From positions 210,251,948 to 210,315,947 of the forward strand of contig NC_134082.1 in NCBI RefSeq assembly GCF_000715075.1: a DNA stretch of 64,000 nucleotides. The letters run 5' to 3'. This document shows positions 31,780 to 44,324 of the stretch, in pieces. The DNA is from Nicotiana tabacum. Lineage: Eukaryota; Streptophyta; Magnoliopsida; Solanales; Solanaceae. A model generated the notes under the pieces. The model was not told the origin of the DNA and made no database searches. It saw nothing but the letters and a program-made list of their open reading frames with translations. Numbering within the stretch: the stretch's first letter is position 1; each line of letters starts with the position of its first letter. The position numbers and the translations under genes are program-made.

Positions 31780-31949
31780 TAAGGCAAAATTGACGACCAA
31801 AGAATAGAGAGAAGAAAAAAATAAATAAAAAAATTGAAAAACGGAATACCTTTTCAATAGTGCTGTTATTATTTCCAAAATATCTGTCCCCTTTTTTCTT
31901 TCCGATTCTTTTCCCAAAAGACGTTTCTTTTTTCATCGAAGGTAAAACC

Positions 31950-34809
31950 AAGTCCTTTTATGTACTGTCGCCGAAATTTTCTCTCTCTTCAATAAACGGC
32001 GAAGATTCGATCAGAAGAACAGGGGACGACTGACTGCAAGGTAAGAAAGAACTATATCTTCAGATTGTAATAGTAGCATCATCAATGGCGGACTAGTCGA
32101 ACGGTTTCATTGCCAATTCACCTTACAAAAACGGCGGCGTTTTCACCGGATTTCATTCTCTGTAGTCAGATTCAGTTCTCGAAATTTCCTCCATTGCATC
32201 GGAACCCTAGGTCTGTACTGATTTCAGATTGAAATTTGATGTTACACTTGTCCAGGTGTCAGATTTAAGATAGTTATAGTTGTTCAACGTCATAATTATC
32301 AGCGATGGTCCAATATCTGTCCCTTTTACTTGTTTATTGGATTCATTTAGTGTTACTTATATGTTGAAATGTTACAAAATGTTAGATTTCGATGCGATTT
32401 ATTTGATTCAGCTGCATTGGACTTGGAGTTGTTGGGACTCTACTTTGTTTTTCAGATTGCTGATTTTAGATGTTGACTTGCTGTTCTGTTGTTGACTTAA
32501 TTGCTTTATTAACTGAATGTACTCTCGCAGGAGACATCCACAATTGAAGAAGCAAAGTTTTTCTAAAAGCTTACTGACATTTTATGAACTTTTGATTTGG
32601 GGAAAAAGCTTTATTGATTGAGTAGTACCATGATTCGTGGGAAGTTTTTAACTGCACTTATCTTTTTTCTGATGTAGGATGAGTGTTTGATTGCCATTTC
32701 TGATTAATTTAAAAACTTAGAAAGTTCAAGCTGATATTTTGATGAACATACTAGAGTAAATAATTGACATGGTAGTTAAACACACTGCTTGCCCTTGCGA
32801 ATAAAAGCCACATTTTTGCTTTGCCTCTTCACTGTTTTTCACAAAGATGACATAAAGTGGGTGAAATAACACAAGAAAGTCGCCTAATCTCTGAAGGGAC
32901 TTTTGCTCATGACTTTCTATGTTAAGGGGGCCTCAACTAAATTTTGCTGGCAATGCTAGTTGGAGAATTACAATATATGAAACTTGGGTTGAGGGTCAAG
33001 TTGGTAGTTTTCTTGCATCCCTCGCTTGCAGTGCTCGGGTATCATATGTGATCCCAAATTAAAGACTCTTTAGTACTAGATAAAAAGCACCTAAATGGGA
33101 GTACTTGGGATAATGGGGGTAGAGTAGACCACAAATGCATTGATCTATTTACTATTTTAATTCATTAGAAAAATTCAATATTTTCCTAAAACAGCAATTC
33201 TTTTCATTTGCTAATGAATTTTATTATATGTATTACGTTATAAAAAACAATTTATTAAATTATATATACTTTATGTTACTCTCGGTTTAACATGACATCT
33301 CTTTGACCAATTTCTCCATCTTTTTGCATTTCAAACTATTAGTTCAAATAACTAGCGTGTCTGCTTTCAAAAATTTGCTGAAGAGTCTTAACCAGAATCT
33401 TTCAACTTTTTTTTTTGGTGCAAAAACTGTTCTTCAATAACCACCAAGAATAAAAAGTTTTTAAATTTTGCAATTTTTTTGAATACTTTCAGTTATTGCA
33501 AAAATTAATTTTTTTTTTGCCGGAAGGCTATGGTCTAGTGATAAGAGTGCAACTTGTGATGTGTGGGTTAGGCGCAAAGTCATGGGTTCAACTTGTGATG
33601 TGTGGGTTAGGTGCAAAGTCATGGGTTCAATCCCTGCCGCGCAGTGGTCTTAGTATTTAAGTGGAGAATGGTAGAGGAATTGGCCCATTAATCATCGGGT
33701 TTGAGCGTTCGCCACTGGCCTCGGGGACTTCTAGGTTATAAAGAAAAATTGAAAAACTTCTCCTTGCTGCTCTTTGGTTGAAAAACAGTTTTTCCTTTTA
33801 TTTGCAAAACATGCAATTTTTGTTTAATCCAGAACAAGTTTTCCAACATTTTTGAAGCAAATGCCACCTAATATACTAGTCTATTTAAAGATAACTCCTA
33901 GTGGGTTTAATGAAAATGTGACGACGAAAAATATGTATGTTTCACATAGATGATCTTGTTTTCCTTTTTCAATAGGCTGCCCCAAATGCCTTCTGTCCAT
34001 TTTATCCTTTTCTAAAACTGGAGTACAAGTCATCCACATGTCAACATGTATTCGTCGGGAGTCAAGATCATCTGTCAAGTCAGTAAAATGAATTCAAACT
34101 AGCCCTGCATATATGAGAACATGGAATGCAATTGAAATTTCCTACTTCCCAACTGAAGAAAAGGGCAATTGTTTTTCAAGAAGGTTGAAAATTTTAGTTA
34201 ACTTATTTGGCAACTTTTTGGGTGCTAGATTTCACTCTCTCTTTCTCTCTCTCTTGTGTGTGTGTGTGTCTCTTCTTATTTCAGTTTTCTTGTTTTCATT
34301 ATCTTCTTTCATTTGTTATGGCAGATTGCTTTATCAGTTCTGGAGTTAACTCAGGCCTCAGCTTCTAGTGGCAGATTGCTTCTAGCATTCTACTATTTTG
34401 GTACTCCACTTCATCGTGTATCTGGATTGTACTCAGCCTGAATATTAGCTTATATCTGTGAGCGGTCTCACGGAATATATTGGCTAGGTTCATCTGGCTT
34501 AGTGCTGAAGTGTTAATGAGTAGCACAGGCAGTATTGTGTTTGAAGGTGATCAAGGCAAGTCATTGCAATCACTGTTGTTGGGTTATAAGACTTGTCAAT
34601 CTGAGATATAAAAGTCGACTTATTGGATCTGGTGCATTTCAGGAATTTATTTCGTTGAAGTTATTCTTAGGGAAGTTCTTCCCATGAGGTAGCTGGAGCT
34701 ATAAAATATCTTGTGGTTCACAAGCAAAATGCTATATAATTGGAAGAAGCCTCACATTATTTTCTCTACAGTGCTTGAGGTTGTTTATGTTGCAATATAA
34801 CTAGCAATT
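31950..34809 (+). other. Likely promoter and spliced 5' leader of the kinase gene
   Basis: A pyrimidine-rich stretch and purine-rich exon-like segment end in GACTGCAAG with a good donor GTAAGAAAG at 32041. Possible acceptors are at 32530 (CTCGCAG/GAGACATCC) and about 34324. No long frame is present. A 5' UTR intron is common in plant kinase genes, but the exact leader exons are inference. Confidence 0.35.
33530..33750 (+). mobile_element. tRNA-derived SINE (TS-like)
   Basis: A-box-like TATGGTCTAGTGATAAGAG (about 33530) and B-box GGGTTCAATCCC (33624 on) head a non-coding body (TGGTAGAGGAATTGGCCCATT ... CTCGGGGACTTCTAGGTTAT). A 39-bp segment containing the B-box start is tandemly duplicated (33550-33588 and 33589-33627). 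Confidence 0.7.
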
Positions 34810-37800
34810 ATGGAACAACTATCAGAGAAAAAGTTCCCTGTCAATGCGAAAGATTATAAGTTATATGAAGAAGTTGGAGACGGTGTTAGTGCAACTGTGT
34901 ATCGGGCTCTGTGCATTCCTCTTAATGAGATTGTTGCAATCAAGGTTCTGGATTTGGAAAAGTGCAACAATGACCTGGTAAGTCTGCTGTTTTTGATTTT
35001 ACATGTGATGCCATCTAAACATGTCTTTTAGATATATATTAGATAGCAAACACCGTGGTATTGAATTTACTCAGAACAGTGCTGTCAAAGACCTGCTCTT
35101 TGATTTTAGATATTTTCTTGTTACCTGGTTACCTTTTGTGAAGTTACTTTTTCTTAAAAAAATTGGCAATATTGTAAGAATGTTGCATGACTATACGTAT
35201 TTGATCCATCTACATAAGGAAGCAAGTCTCTTGGTCCGTCCTCTATAGGTACAAACATGTATTAGTCTGTACCAGTGTTGTCAAAGGCTCATTTGAGGCG
35301 CACTTTAGCCCTGAAGCTCAAGAAAGCTCAGGATATGCGCTTCGCCTCACTTAGGTTGCGCTTCAGTGTAGGCAAGGCACTGAGGTGTGCGCCTCATTGC
35401 CTATAAGTTCTATTTTGAATAAAGCAGTACAAAACAATAACTATGATTGGCAAAAAGATATATAAATTGTTGAGGAAATCATTATGAATGAAATTGTCAC
35501 TGCTTTCTTGCATGACATATATTTTTTTTTTTCTTCGTTGCGCTTTTTGTAACTAAAGCCCACACTTTAATTGCGCTTTGCGCTTAAAGCTCCGATAGAC
35601 TTGACCCTTTTTAAATCTTTTGCCTTTGACAACACTGGTCTGTACTATTAATAAAGCCCCTACTCCTTTAAGTAAATATCTTGGTCTCTCATCACTACCT
35701 TGGTCATGCATTAAAGTTTGTAACAAAATGTACCCAGGTTCTTATTACTAGCTTTAAGGAAGATGGGGCTCAATTGGTCCGTTTTCCTTTACTATACTTT
35801 CTGCAATTCAGCCATCATCTCTTTTTTTTTCCCTTCTCTTTTTTTTTTCATGAATCTTCCTTAGATTAGTCCACCTTTTAGTAAATAGATTTAATCCAAA
35901 TTAAATCTGAAAAATCAAAAGTTCTTACTGGTATGTCTTGTGTAGTATGTGACGCATGGTTTCTATATTTAGGCAGAATTTACCACATTGTAATCGTGTA
36001 TCCCCTGTGAACATTTTATTCATATTGATGGCATCTTCGAAAGAATTTCTTTTAAGGAGCATTCTTGGGCCTAAACATATGCTCATTTCAATTGCTGAAA
36101 CTTCTGGAATGTTTTTGTGGTTATAGGATGGAATCCGGAGAGAGGTGCAGACCATGATCTTGATTGATCATGCAAATGTATTGCGTGCACACTGTTCCTT
36201 CACTGCAGGTCACAGCCTTTGGGTTGTCATGCCATTCATGGCCGGAGGATCTTGCCTTCATATTATGAAATCTTCTTATCCTGATGGTTTTGAGGAGCCT
36301 GTAATTGCCACATTATTGCGCGAGGTCCTCAAAGCCCTTGTATATCTTCATTACCATGGACACATACATAGAGATGTAAAGGTATCACCGTGTTACCTGG
36401 TTCTGTGTAATAACAGTTGCATGGCATTCTTACTTCATCCAAAAAAAGAAAGAAAGAAAGAAGCAGTTGCATAGCATTCTTTACTAATTGTTTGCCATTT
36501 TTGAAGAAAAGGGGAGGTGATGCCTCCTTTTTGTACGTGTAGGATTTTCAGCCTCTTTAATATCAAAGTTCTGTATTCTGTCCTACAGCAAATGCAAAAA
36601 CATGTGGTCTTGATCAAATTTCTTAAGTTTCTCTTCTCTTTGCTCTTCTTCCTCCATTCTTTTTTCCCTGACAATGACATTTTCTTCGTTCATTGTTAGT
36701 CAAATCGGCGAAGTTAATTTCATGTGGGAATAGTTTCTAGCTGAAATCATCTGAGCTACTCTCGTTTTGCTGACTCCAGCACGCTTACTTATGTCAATTT
36801 TCAGCTTCGACTCATTATTTTAGTATATGTTCTCTGCAGGCTGGGAATATTTTGATTGATTCCGATGGTGCTGTTAAATTGGCAGATTTTGGAGTTGCAG
36901 CTTGCATGTTTGATACTGGTGATAGGCAACGTTCAAGAAATACTTTTGTTGGAACTCCATGCTGGTAAGTTTCCCAGGGCTGTGGTGAGGTGTGGTTTTT
37001 ATTTGGTAGTGTCATCAGGATAGGCACAGACTCTGTTACTTGTAACTGCAATTCCTTTTTTTCTTTTTTTTTGAAATCTTAATCAGGATGGCTCCTGAAG
37101 TGATGCAGCAACTGCATGGATATGATTTTAAGTAAGTATCTGATCTGCATCATGGTTCTATTGTTGGTTTTAGGTCACCTCCCGTACCTTCTAAAAGTTG
37201 TTTCGAATTAACAGAGCAGATATTTGGTCGTTTGGAATAACAGCCCTTGAACTTGCTCATGGTCATGCGCCATTCTCCAAGTACCCACCCATGAAGGTTG
37301 ATGGATGTTCTTTGCTATACAAAATAGTCATGGAAGTGTTTCCATGTTTTCCTGGAAATTCGTTGTTTTGTGATCCTTTCTTCCTTCATAATTCAGGTTC
37401 TGCTGATGACCTTACAGAATGCACCCCCAGGCCTTGACTATGAACGGGACAAGAGATTCTCCAAGGTTTGTTTGTTTGACAAAACTTTTCACTCATATTA
37501 AGGTTGGGTCTGAATTTTGGTGCTTTTGCAGTCTTTTAAAGAAATGGTTGCTGCTTGCTTAGTGAAAGATCCAAAGAAGCGGCCATCTTCTGAGAAGCTT
37601 TTGAAGCACCCTTTCTTTAAACAAGCACGATCAAATGATTATTTGGCACGTTCAATCCTTGATGGCCTCCCACCTCTAGGTGATCGTTTTAGGATGCTTA
37701 AGGTCTTGTGCTCATCTTATACTTTGCTTTTCTAGCTGATGGCAGTTCCCAATTCTGCCGAAGTCATATATGATTCTGAATTTTGCAATTTCAACTGCTC

Positions 37801-40800
37801 TATCAGGCAAAAGAAGCAGATTATCTCTTACAGAACAAGGCAATGTATGAGGACGAGGATCAGTTATCACAGGTAAAAAATGAATGTGCCTAAACTGCAG
37901 ATCTGAGGGTGCTAGAGAAATCTCACGATTCACAAACATATTGCTGTAGCATCATCTTGTGTTTTAGTGCAGGAATTAAGGCATTTTGTCACTCTGGTTT
38001 TTTAACCATTTATTTCGAGTCTTTTTGTTTATTTATACTCATAACGCTTCAATCTTTTAGGAGTATCTAACTTTGTATGTCAAATGAAAACGAAAAAGGT
38101 TCCCCGCTTCCCCCCCCCCCACCCCCCACCCAATCATAATTTTAATGTAATTCTGAACTTTCACTGATGCAGCAAGAGTATATTCGTGGTATCAGTGCTT
38201 GGAATTTTAACCTGGAGGATCTGAAGAGCCAAGCTGCGCTGGTATGTACTTATTGTCCATTCAATAAAAACAATTTATTTAGCTAACACCATAACAATAT
38301 CTTATGTCTGTTAAATTTGTTCGTCCTTTTCCTTTGCTGTTCATAGCTTCCGGATTATGACGACATTCCAGATGCTGAAGATTCAAGTACTAGTGGGAAG
38401 CTGCGGGAGGGGAATAGTGATATTGGTTCTATAGCAGAAAGGCCTAATCAGCCAAGTGTTTCTCATGAGGTATTCATGTTAACCATGTTGAAGTACTAGT
38501 TGCTATCTGTGTGTACTATTCTTTTCGACGGATATACACTTCTCTTTTTAAACTTTCTCAAATTCTTATCATACTCAAGTGCCTCCAGTCTGCTCTCTCT
38601 TTTTGAGTGAATATTTTTATAAGTTTATCAAATGTGTCCTCCATTATCAGATTTATGATTGTAGATATCTCCATTCAGGATGAGCTGAATGATGATCATG
38701 ATTTGGACAGTTCACTTGCTGCATTTCCTATTAAGCCTCTTCAAGCACTCAAGTAAGAATATTGTGTTTTTCCTCATTCTGCTACTTCTGTTGGCGCTCG
38801 ATATTAAATCCATCATACCAACCAAATTAGAGCTGGTTGGTTTCATCATTCAAATGTGTATGTGTGTGTATACAGATATGTATATATGCACACACATATA
38901 CATACCTTATACACACACACAACACTTACCAAGACTCCATGAGCACATCACATTCCTGAATAATTCAGTCTCAGCAAGGCAAACATACAATGCATAAACA
39001 GGGTTTGCCATTTGGAATGCGGTATTCCTTGGAAGCACAACCCTGTTTATGCATTGTATGTTTGTCTTGCTGAGACTGAATTATTCAGGAATGTGATGTG
39101 CTCGTGGAGTCTTGGTAAGTGCTGTGTGTATAATTATCTGAGGTATAGAATTAGCATAAAAGTCCTGCGAATTCTAATGCACATTCCAACCGCTTTAGTG
39201 GAGCTCATGACAACCATGCATGCCTCTACTGAATAGCATACGGTCTATGACAGGTTTTCTTATCTCAGAGTTAAAAGTTTTGGTAATTTTTTTTTTCTGA
39301 TAAAGAAAGGTAATAAAACTTTTGGCTGTCATTGAGTTAAACCATGTTGTCCGACCTCTATTTTGTCTGGAATCTCTTCCGTCAAGCTCTTGCTCCTGTG
39401 ATAAGCATGCTTACATCAGATTGACAGATGAATGAAATTACCTGCTCACTGAGTAGAAAGTGAGCACAAGTTTTTTGAAGGACCAATTATCAAAGGAAAA
39501 AGGAAAGTCGGTTAAGCCTGAAATGCTCCAGCAAGAGTGTAATTATTACATTGCTGACTTGTTAGTTTTATGTTACTCTGTGAAAGTTAATGTGTACATC
39601 TTGTACCCGATGCAGGGGGTGTTTTGATGTGTGCGAAGATGACATAACTTCTAGTAGTCCAAGTTGGGAAGATGCTATGCAATCAGAGTCTAATCAGCAG
39701 AACTTTATGCTGTCACCAGCAAAAGTTGAGGACCAAGACAATGGAAAAGATGATGGTGAGAATCTGCGACAGAGTAGCTCCTTGCCACGTTCTGTTATTC
39801 CAGGGCATAAAAAGTTTTTTAGTGGTTCACTGCTACAGGATAATGCTCTTTCACCCAAAAAAGTTGTTACTGATGGCGAGAGGTATATTTATTTGTTTTC
39901 ACCATTGAAATGCTAGACTTGGTCAATTTTCTGAAAGAAAAAGAAGTTGCAATATGTATGAAGGTAATTATAAACTTATAATAGGCTGGTAATACTACTT
40001 ATATGCTGGTAGATCACGAAATTTTCTCAATTAAGAAGTAAGAGTAGTCAGTAGTCACAATGTGCGATCCCAAGATAAACGACTCTTGTTCTTGAAGTAA
40101 ATGTAAGTTACTTGAAAATAAAATGATTACTGAATAATTGCAATCGAGGAAGTAGTGGGATTCTTGTGCTTTGACTGTTCTGAATATTTTGACTGTTCTA
40201 GTTCTGTGGTGTCAACTTAATTGCTTCTAAGAAGTGCGGTGCTTCAAGTTCCAGCACATTTTTAGTTACATTTTGATGTCAGAGATGATAGTTTCTCTAG
40301 ACTGCAATTGTTCCACTTATGACCTACATGGTTTGAGTTTTGATGTTAGCTGCTTGTATAAAGTATTAGTTGGATGCCGCATCATCTTCAGATTACATGG
40401 AGACCCTTATCTAGGAAAATATGAGGCATGGGTGGCTACACAATGTCCAATTATTGGCGATGGTTCAGAGTCTACATTTTTCATATTTCAAGCAGTAAAT
40501 TGTTGGTTCAAGCTGCGTTATTTTGTTTCATTCTATATGTAGGGAATATCAACATCCAAAGTACCAGGCTGAACGAAACTATAGCGGTCCATTGCAGTAT
40601 CGACATAAGAAAGACTTAGGTAATCCAGTCTCCGACAATGTATTCAGACGGGGATGTTAAAAAAAAAAAACACAAGTTCCTGCAGATTATTATGAGTTCT
40701 TATTTTATAAAGGAATTTGGTCTGTCACCTTTCTTCTTCATCTCTGAATATGCTTTTTGCAGGAGAAGATGCATCAGAAGGAGCTGTCGTCCAACGCAAG

Positions 40801-42553
40801 GGACGTTTTCAAGTCACATCAGCAGATCTGAGTCCCAAGGTATACATCTAGTAGTATCTTGTATTGATTGTCAGATCAGCTATAATATTGCATTGTGGAA
40901 GGGGATTTTGCTTCAACGGCCATATTCTGTCTCTAATACATGTGAATTAACACGAAATGGCTAATGCCAAATATACATACATTGCACCATGCTTTCTGTT
41001 GCTTGTTTCAACAAAAAATGATAAATCCTTCCAGGTTGGTGCGGGAGAAATCCGTTCTATGGTTTTGTCGGATTCTGAATTTTTCTATGAAATAATAACT
41101 CACTCTTAATTGAGAGGAGTGAAGCATTTTTGTGTAAGGCCGTAGTTCTTTGCTTCTTGTGACATATGAGCACAAAATAATTAATCATGTAATTCGTTTT
41201 TAGTACTTTCAGCTGCTGTCTCCTTTCTATTTGTCAAGTGAGTTGCATTGTGTATGGGTTTTCCTAGTTTCAGCATAAACCGCCCTATTTGGTGTTCTCA
41301 TGGTAAGTGTCAAACTCAACAATCTCTCTTTAGGCGATGGCTTCGTAACCATTGCCTTCTTTCATTTGTTCAGGAACCTACAAGCTGTTTCTTTAACCCA
41401 GGTCATGGAGGTTCTACTAGTCCAAGCAATCTAGTTGCTTCACTACTTCCATCATTGCAATGCATTCTACAGCAGAATACTTTGCAAAGGGTAATTTCTA
41501 CTACATTAAATTGTGTGCATCACTGTTATCTGTTTGCTAATCCATTCTGCATCTTGTTAGGAGGAAATAGTGAAACTGATCAAGTTTGCGGAGCGAGCAT
41601 CTGGTAATTTTATTTAATTCAATCATCACATTTTGACTCACCACTGGGTGTGCATAACTTTTGATGTGGATTGTAGCTACTTCTCCTTTCGATGTTGGAT
41701 TTTAACTGTATTTATGTGTTGCCTTTAACTATCTTGTTATTTACATCTGCTGCAGTCAATCCTACAGACTTGGCTGAAGCTGGGACCAGTGATCTTCCAC
41801 AGGTAATTGGTTGTTCCTTATGTGATAAGCTACTAGAAATGGTGGCACATCGTTTTAAAAAACTACTTTTTTTTAATGATTAATAAGAGATAAGAAGAAT
41901 TGACTTAGGAAATGGAGTGTGGTGGAGATACTGAGCCCTATGATGTGAGTGTGGGGTTTATGTTGAGTTTTAACTTTTTTTGCCAACTGAAGGTTAAGGG
42001 GTTAGATTTTATTAGGGGGGTAGGTGGGGAGGTTGATGTGCAGAATCCCATCCATGAGTGCAAGGTTGAAGAAACGTGGTGTATTTGATTTATGGCCTCC
42101 TGCATCCTCTAACATCAAACACTGCCACTCTGCAGATGTCTCCTCCTTCTGTTAGGGAGAGAGAATTGCAATCTATGGTCATTCAAATGCAACAAAGGTA
42201 TGATATTGAGTTAAGGTCTATGACGTATTTAAACTTGGTTGCTTTGTAATGTTCAACTGAACTTTATCAATTTTCAGCATTGGAAGTCTTGTGGAGGAGT
42301 TGCAGAGACAAAAGATGAAGAATATTCAGGTGTGTAGCAGAATTGTTAGAAAATGCTTTCCTTTATTTTCTTTCAAAGATCTGAATATTTTTAGTTCGAA
42401 GTTGAAAAATTGAAAATGAAAATGCGGTGCTTCTTTTTGCTTGCATGTTATATTAAAATTTCCAAGTAACCATTGACGATATGATTGTCTGAAGTTGTCA
42501 TTTCTGTCTTGCAGTTGGAAAAGAAATTGAATACAGTGGTGAAGAAAGAATAG
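34810..42553 (+). CDS. STE20/GCK-VI (SPAK/OSR1-like) serine/threonine protein kinase, BLUS1-family relative
   Basis: Twenty exons whose GT/AG borders and phases all close (2028 nt, 675 aa): 34810-34977, 36127-36381, 36840-36964, 37087-37131, 37215-37296, 37397-37465, 37532-37702, 37807-37872, 38173-38241, 38347-38469, 38679-38752, 39616-39882, 40543-40619, 40763-40839, 41374-41490, 41561-41603, 41756-41802, 42136-42197, 42278-42329, 42515-42553. Kinase domain is about residues 17-277: Gly-loop [12 protein letters not shown], Lys45 (VAIK), HRDVK 137-141, DFG 157-159, Thr176 in the activation loop and GTPCWMAPE 179-187, so it looks catalytically competent. A Ser/Asp-rich middle is followed by [18 protein letters not shown] and a C-terminal coiled coil (about 626-675, [19 protein letters not shown]). 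These tail motifs mark the plant OSR1-like group that includes BLUS1; the closest Arabidopsis relative is probably At5g14720 (from memory). Substrates unknown. Confidence 0.9.
35273..35637. mobile_element. hAT-type MITE in intron 1 of the kinase gene
   Basis: TIR CAGTGTTGTCAAAGGC (35273) and its complement ending at 35637. It is flanked by an exact 8-bp target duplication GTCTGTAC (35265-35272 and 35638-35645). The 365-bp interior has GCGC-rich subterminal sequence and no transposase. Confidence 0.9.
38101..38132 (+). repeat. C-rich tract in intron 8 of the kinase gene
   Basis: A run of about 12 C followed by CACCCCCCACCC. The complementary strand could form a G-quadruplex. It lies about 40 bp upstream of the exon 9 acceptor. 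Confidence 0.8.
38911..39130. repeat. Near-perfect inverted repeat in intron 11 of the kinase gene
   Basis: Arms of about 95 bp (38911-39007 and 39038-39130) around a 30-nt loop, with only a few mismatches or small indels by eye. The inner part reads GCATAAACAGGG / CCCTGTTTATGC. Transcribed in the kinase pre-mRNA, it would form a long hairpin. No TIR or target duplication identifies it as a known MITE. Confidence 0.9.
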
Positions 42554-42880
42554 AGAAGGTTGCACCACATGGCTGGTGAAGTTTCTCTCATGCTCGTGCT
42601 AAGGCACATCGTTAAGCTAGTTGGGCGAGTGGGTTGTTGTAATTTTTGTGTAACATATGTGTGAATTTAAAGTAGGCACCAAAATTTTGAGATGCTATTC
42701 ATTGTCAGAATATCTATGATCTATTGTAATATACCAATTTGGTATTGTATTTAAGTAGTTGTCCTTCAAAATTAATTGAAAGTCAGGGAGCAAAACTAGC
42801 TACTTGTGTAAATCACCCTGCAAAACCTAGTTCCTTGTTTCAAAGTATGACCAATAAACCTGTATGGAGGAGTCTGTTCT
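42554..42880 (+). terminator. 3' UTR and poly(A) region of the kinase gene
   Basis: Follows the TAG at 42551-42553. It is AT-rich, with ACCAATAAACC (AATAAA at 42853-42858) as the best poly(A) signal. The exact cleavage site is not visible. Confidence 0.5.
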
Positions 42881-43467
42881 ATTCCATATGAAATTCTTTG
42901 CTTTGATGTTTTGGGTTGTTGGTTATGTCAGATCTATTCTCTTTTCTTAAATATTCTATATTGGGGTTCTCCCATGCAGAAAAGCAAACGGCCCTGTTGT
43001 TCTAAAAAGCTACTGAAATACACGAAGATATATTTTTTTTTTTATTTAGTTTAAAAAAGAATAAGTAGAAAATTATATGATTAAAGTACTACAGAGGACT
43101 TATATCCTACTATCTGATCCCTCAATTTTCCAGTTTTCATCTCGGGAGTTAAAATGACCCGGGGATTATTACGATTTTAAGCATATTAACTGATTTTTTT
43201 TCTTTCCTTTTTATATCATACGTAATACGACAAATTGAAGAATGTAGTAATTTTTTTGAGCTTAAAATTTAGATTATACACTAGTTTGCGCTCACATGTT
43301 TGCCTAGCAGAGAATGAAAAGTGGAATTTATTTTAAATTTTAACAAGCAAAAGAATTTCCTACTTTTCTGGTCGGAAGAAAATACCATAAAGATGTTTTA
43401 CGCATTCGCTGTCGAATATCACGTTGCTTTTAAGGTTGAGATTCCAACTTCAGAAGATTTAGGCCAC
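42881..43467. other. Intergenic DNA between kinase gene and tRNA-Asp
   Basis: About 590 bp, AT-rich. I see no gene or recognised repeat here apart from T and A runs. Confidence 0.5.
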
Positions 43468-43473
43468 AAAAAA
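43468..43473 (-). terminator. RNA polymerase III terminator of tRNA-Asp
   Basis: Six T on the minus strand, four bases after the discriminator base of the tRNA. Confidence 0.85.
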
Positions 43474-43477
43474 GAGA

Positions 43478-43549
43478 CGCCGTTGCCGGGGATCGAACCC
43501 GGGTCACCCGCGTGACAGGCGGGAATACTCACCACTATACTACAACGAC
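43478..43549 (-). tRNA. trnD-GTC: tRNA-Asp (anticodon GTC)
   Basis: A 72-nt cloverleaf. The acceptor arm 5' GTCGTTG pairs with CAACGGC (one G-T pair), discriminator G. D arm carries A-box TAGTATAGTGGTGAG. Anticodon loop CTGTCAC has anticodon GTC inside stem CCCGC/GCGGG. T arm CCGGGTTCGATCCCCGG contains the B-box. No intron; CCA is not encoded. It decodes Asp codons GAC/GAU. Its 3' end is the complement of the Athila primer binding site at 3619-3638. It lies between the two convergent protein genes, and its intact structure and T-run support a functional nuclear gene. Confidence 0.97.
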
Positions 43550-43674
43550 CTTGTTGTCTACGTAAGACTTTACGTATTATTTAACTAAAACCACAAACTG
43601 AACAGGCAAAACGCTACAGTGACGAGTGTATTGAAAAGTTCCAACCTTCCTTTGACATGTATCTAAATTTGTTA

Positions 43675-44103
43675 GAGGCCGTTTGGTAGAGTGCATTAGA
43701 GAAAATAATGCATGTATTTGCTTTGTGTTTACTAATATCTTGTTTGGTACAATTTTTCAATCTATGTATAACTAATACAAGCATTAGTTATATACTCTAT
43801 TAGGTATTATCCTATGTATAGCTAATGTATAGCAAACCATGATATTAGTAATACCAAAGCTATTAATGCATGCATCAGCATGATTAAAGACAAAATTGTC
43901 CTTAAAGTTCAAAAATATAGAGGGCACTTTTTGTAAACAACTCATTTTTAAAAAAATTATGCAATGCATTTTAATTTTTAATACATCACACCAAACAATG
44001 TATAAAGAATAATTTCTGCATAACTAATCCATATATTACTAATTCCTGCATTACTAATACACCCTATTCAATATTATTCTCATACACCCTACCAAACGAC
44101 TCC
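43675..44103. mobile_element. Tourist-like (PIF/Harbinger) MITE
   Basis: TIRs GAGGCCGTTTGGTAGAGTG and, from the right end, GGAGTCGTTTGGTAGGGTG. The 3-bp target duplication is TTA (43672-43674 and 44104-44106). The interior is rich in (C/G)TAATA and TGTATA motifs; no coding. It lies about 125 bp upstream of the tRNA-Asp 5' end. Confidence 0.85.
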
Positions 44104-44324
44104 TTACAGAGCTGAACAAGTTCCCAAAAGGACGAGGATTTTGCACCATAACAAGATAATAGTCACTAGAATTTTAGAAAAAAAGAGATGATTCTTACGT
44201 CGAGATGTTATGTAACCAATAGATTTCAATTTGTCAACATAGTCCTTCCAGCAAAATCAAAGCCACTTAGTGCACACAAGGGAAAGAGGGCAAGTTCCTT
44301 GGGTGCCAAAACATTACGACGATT

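Noticed and set aside
40234..40542. 102-codon frame upstream of kinase exon 13
   Set aside because: It is intron 12 sequence. The exon starts at 40543 with the correct acceptor and phase.
43675..44103. Possible additional gene downstream of the kinase
   Set aside because: TIRs and TTA target duplication show it is a MITE.
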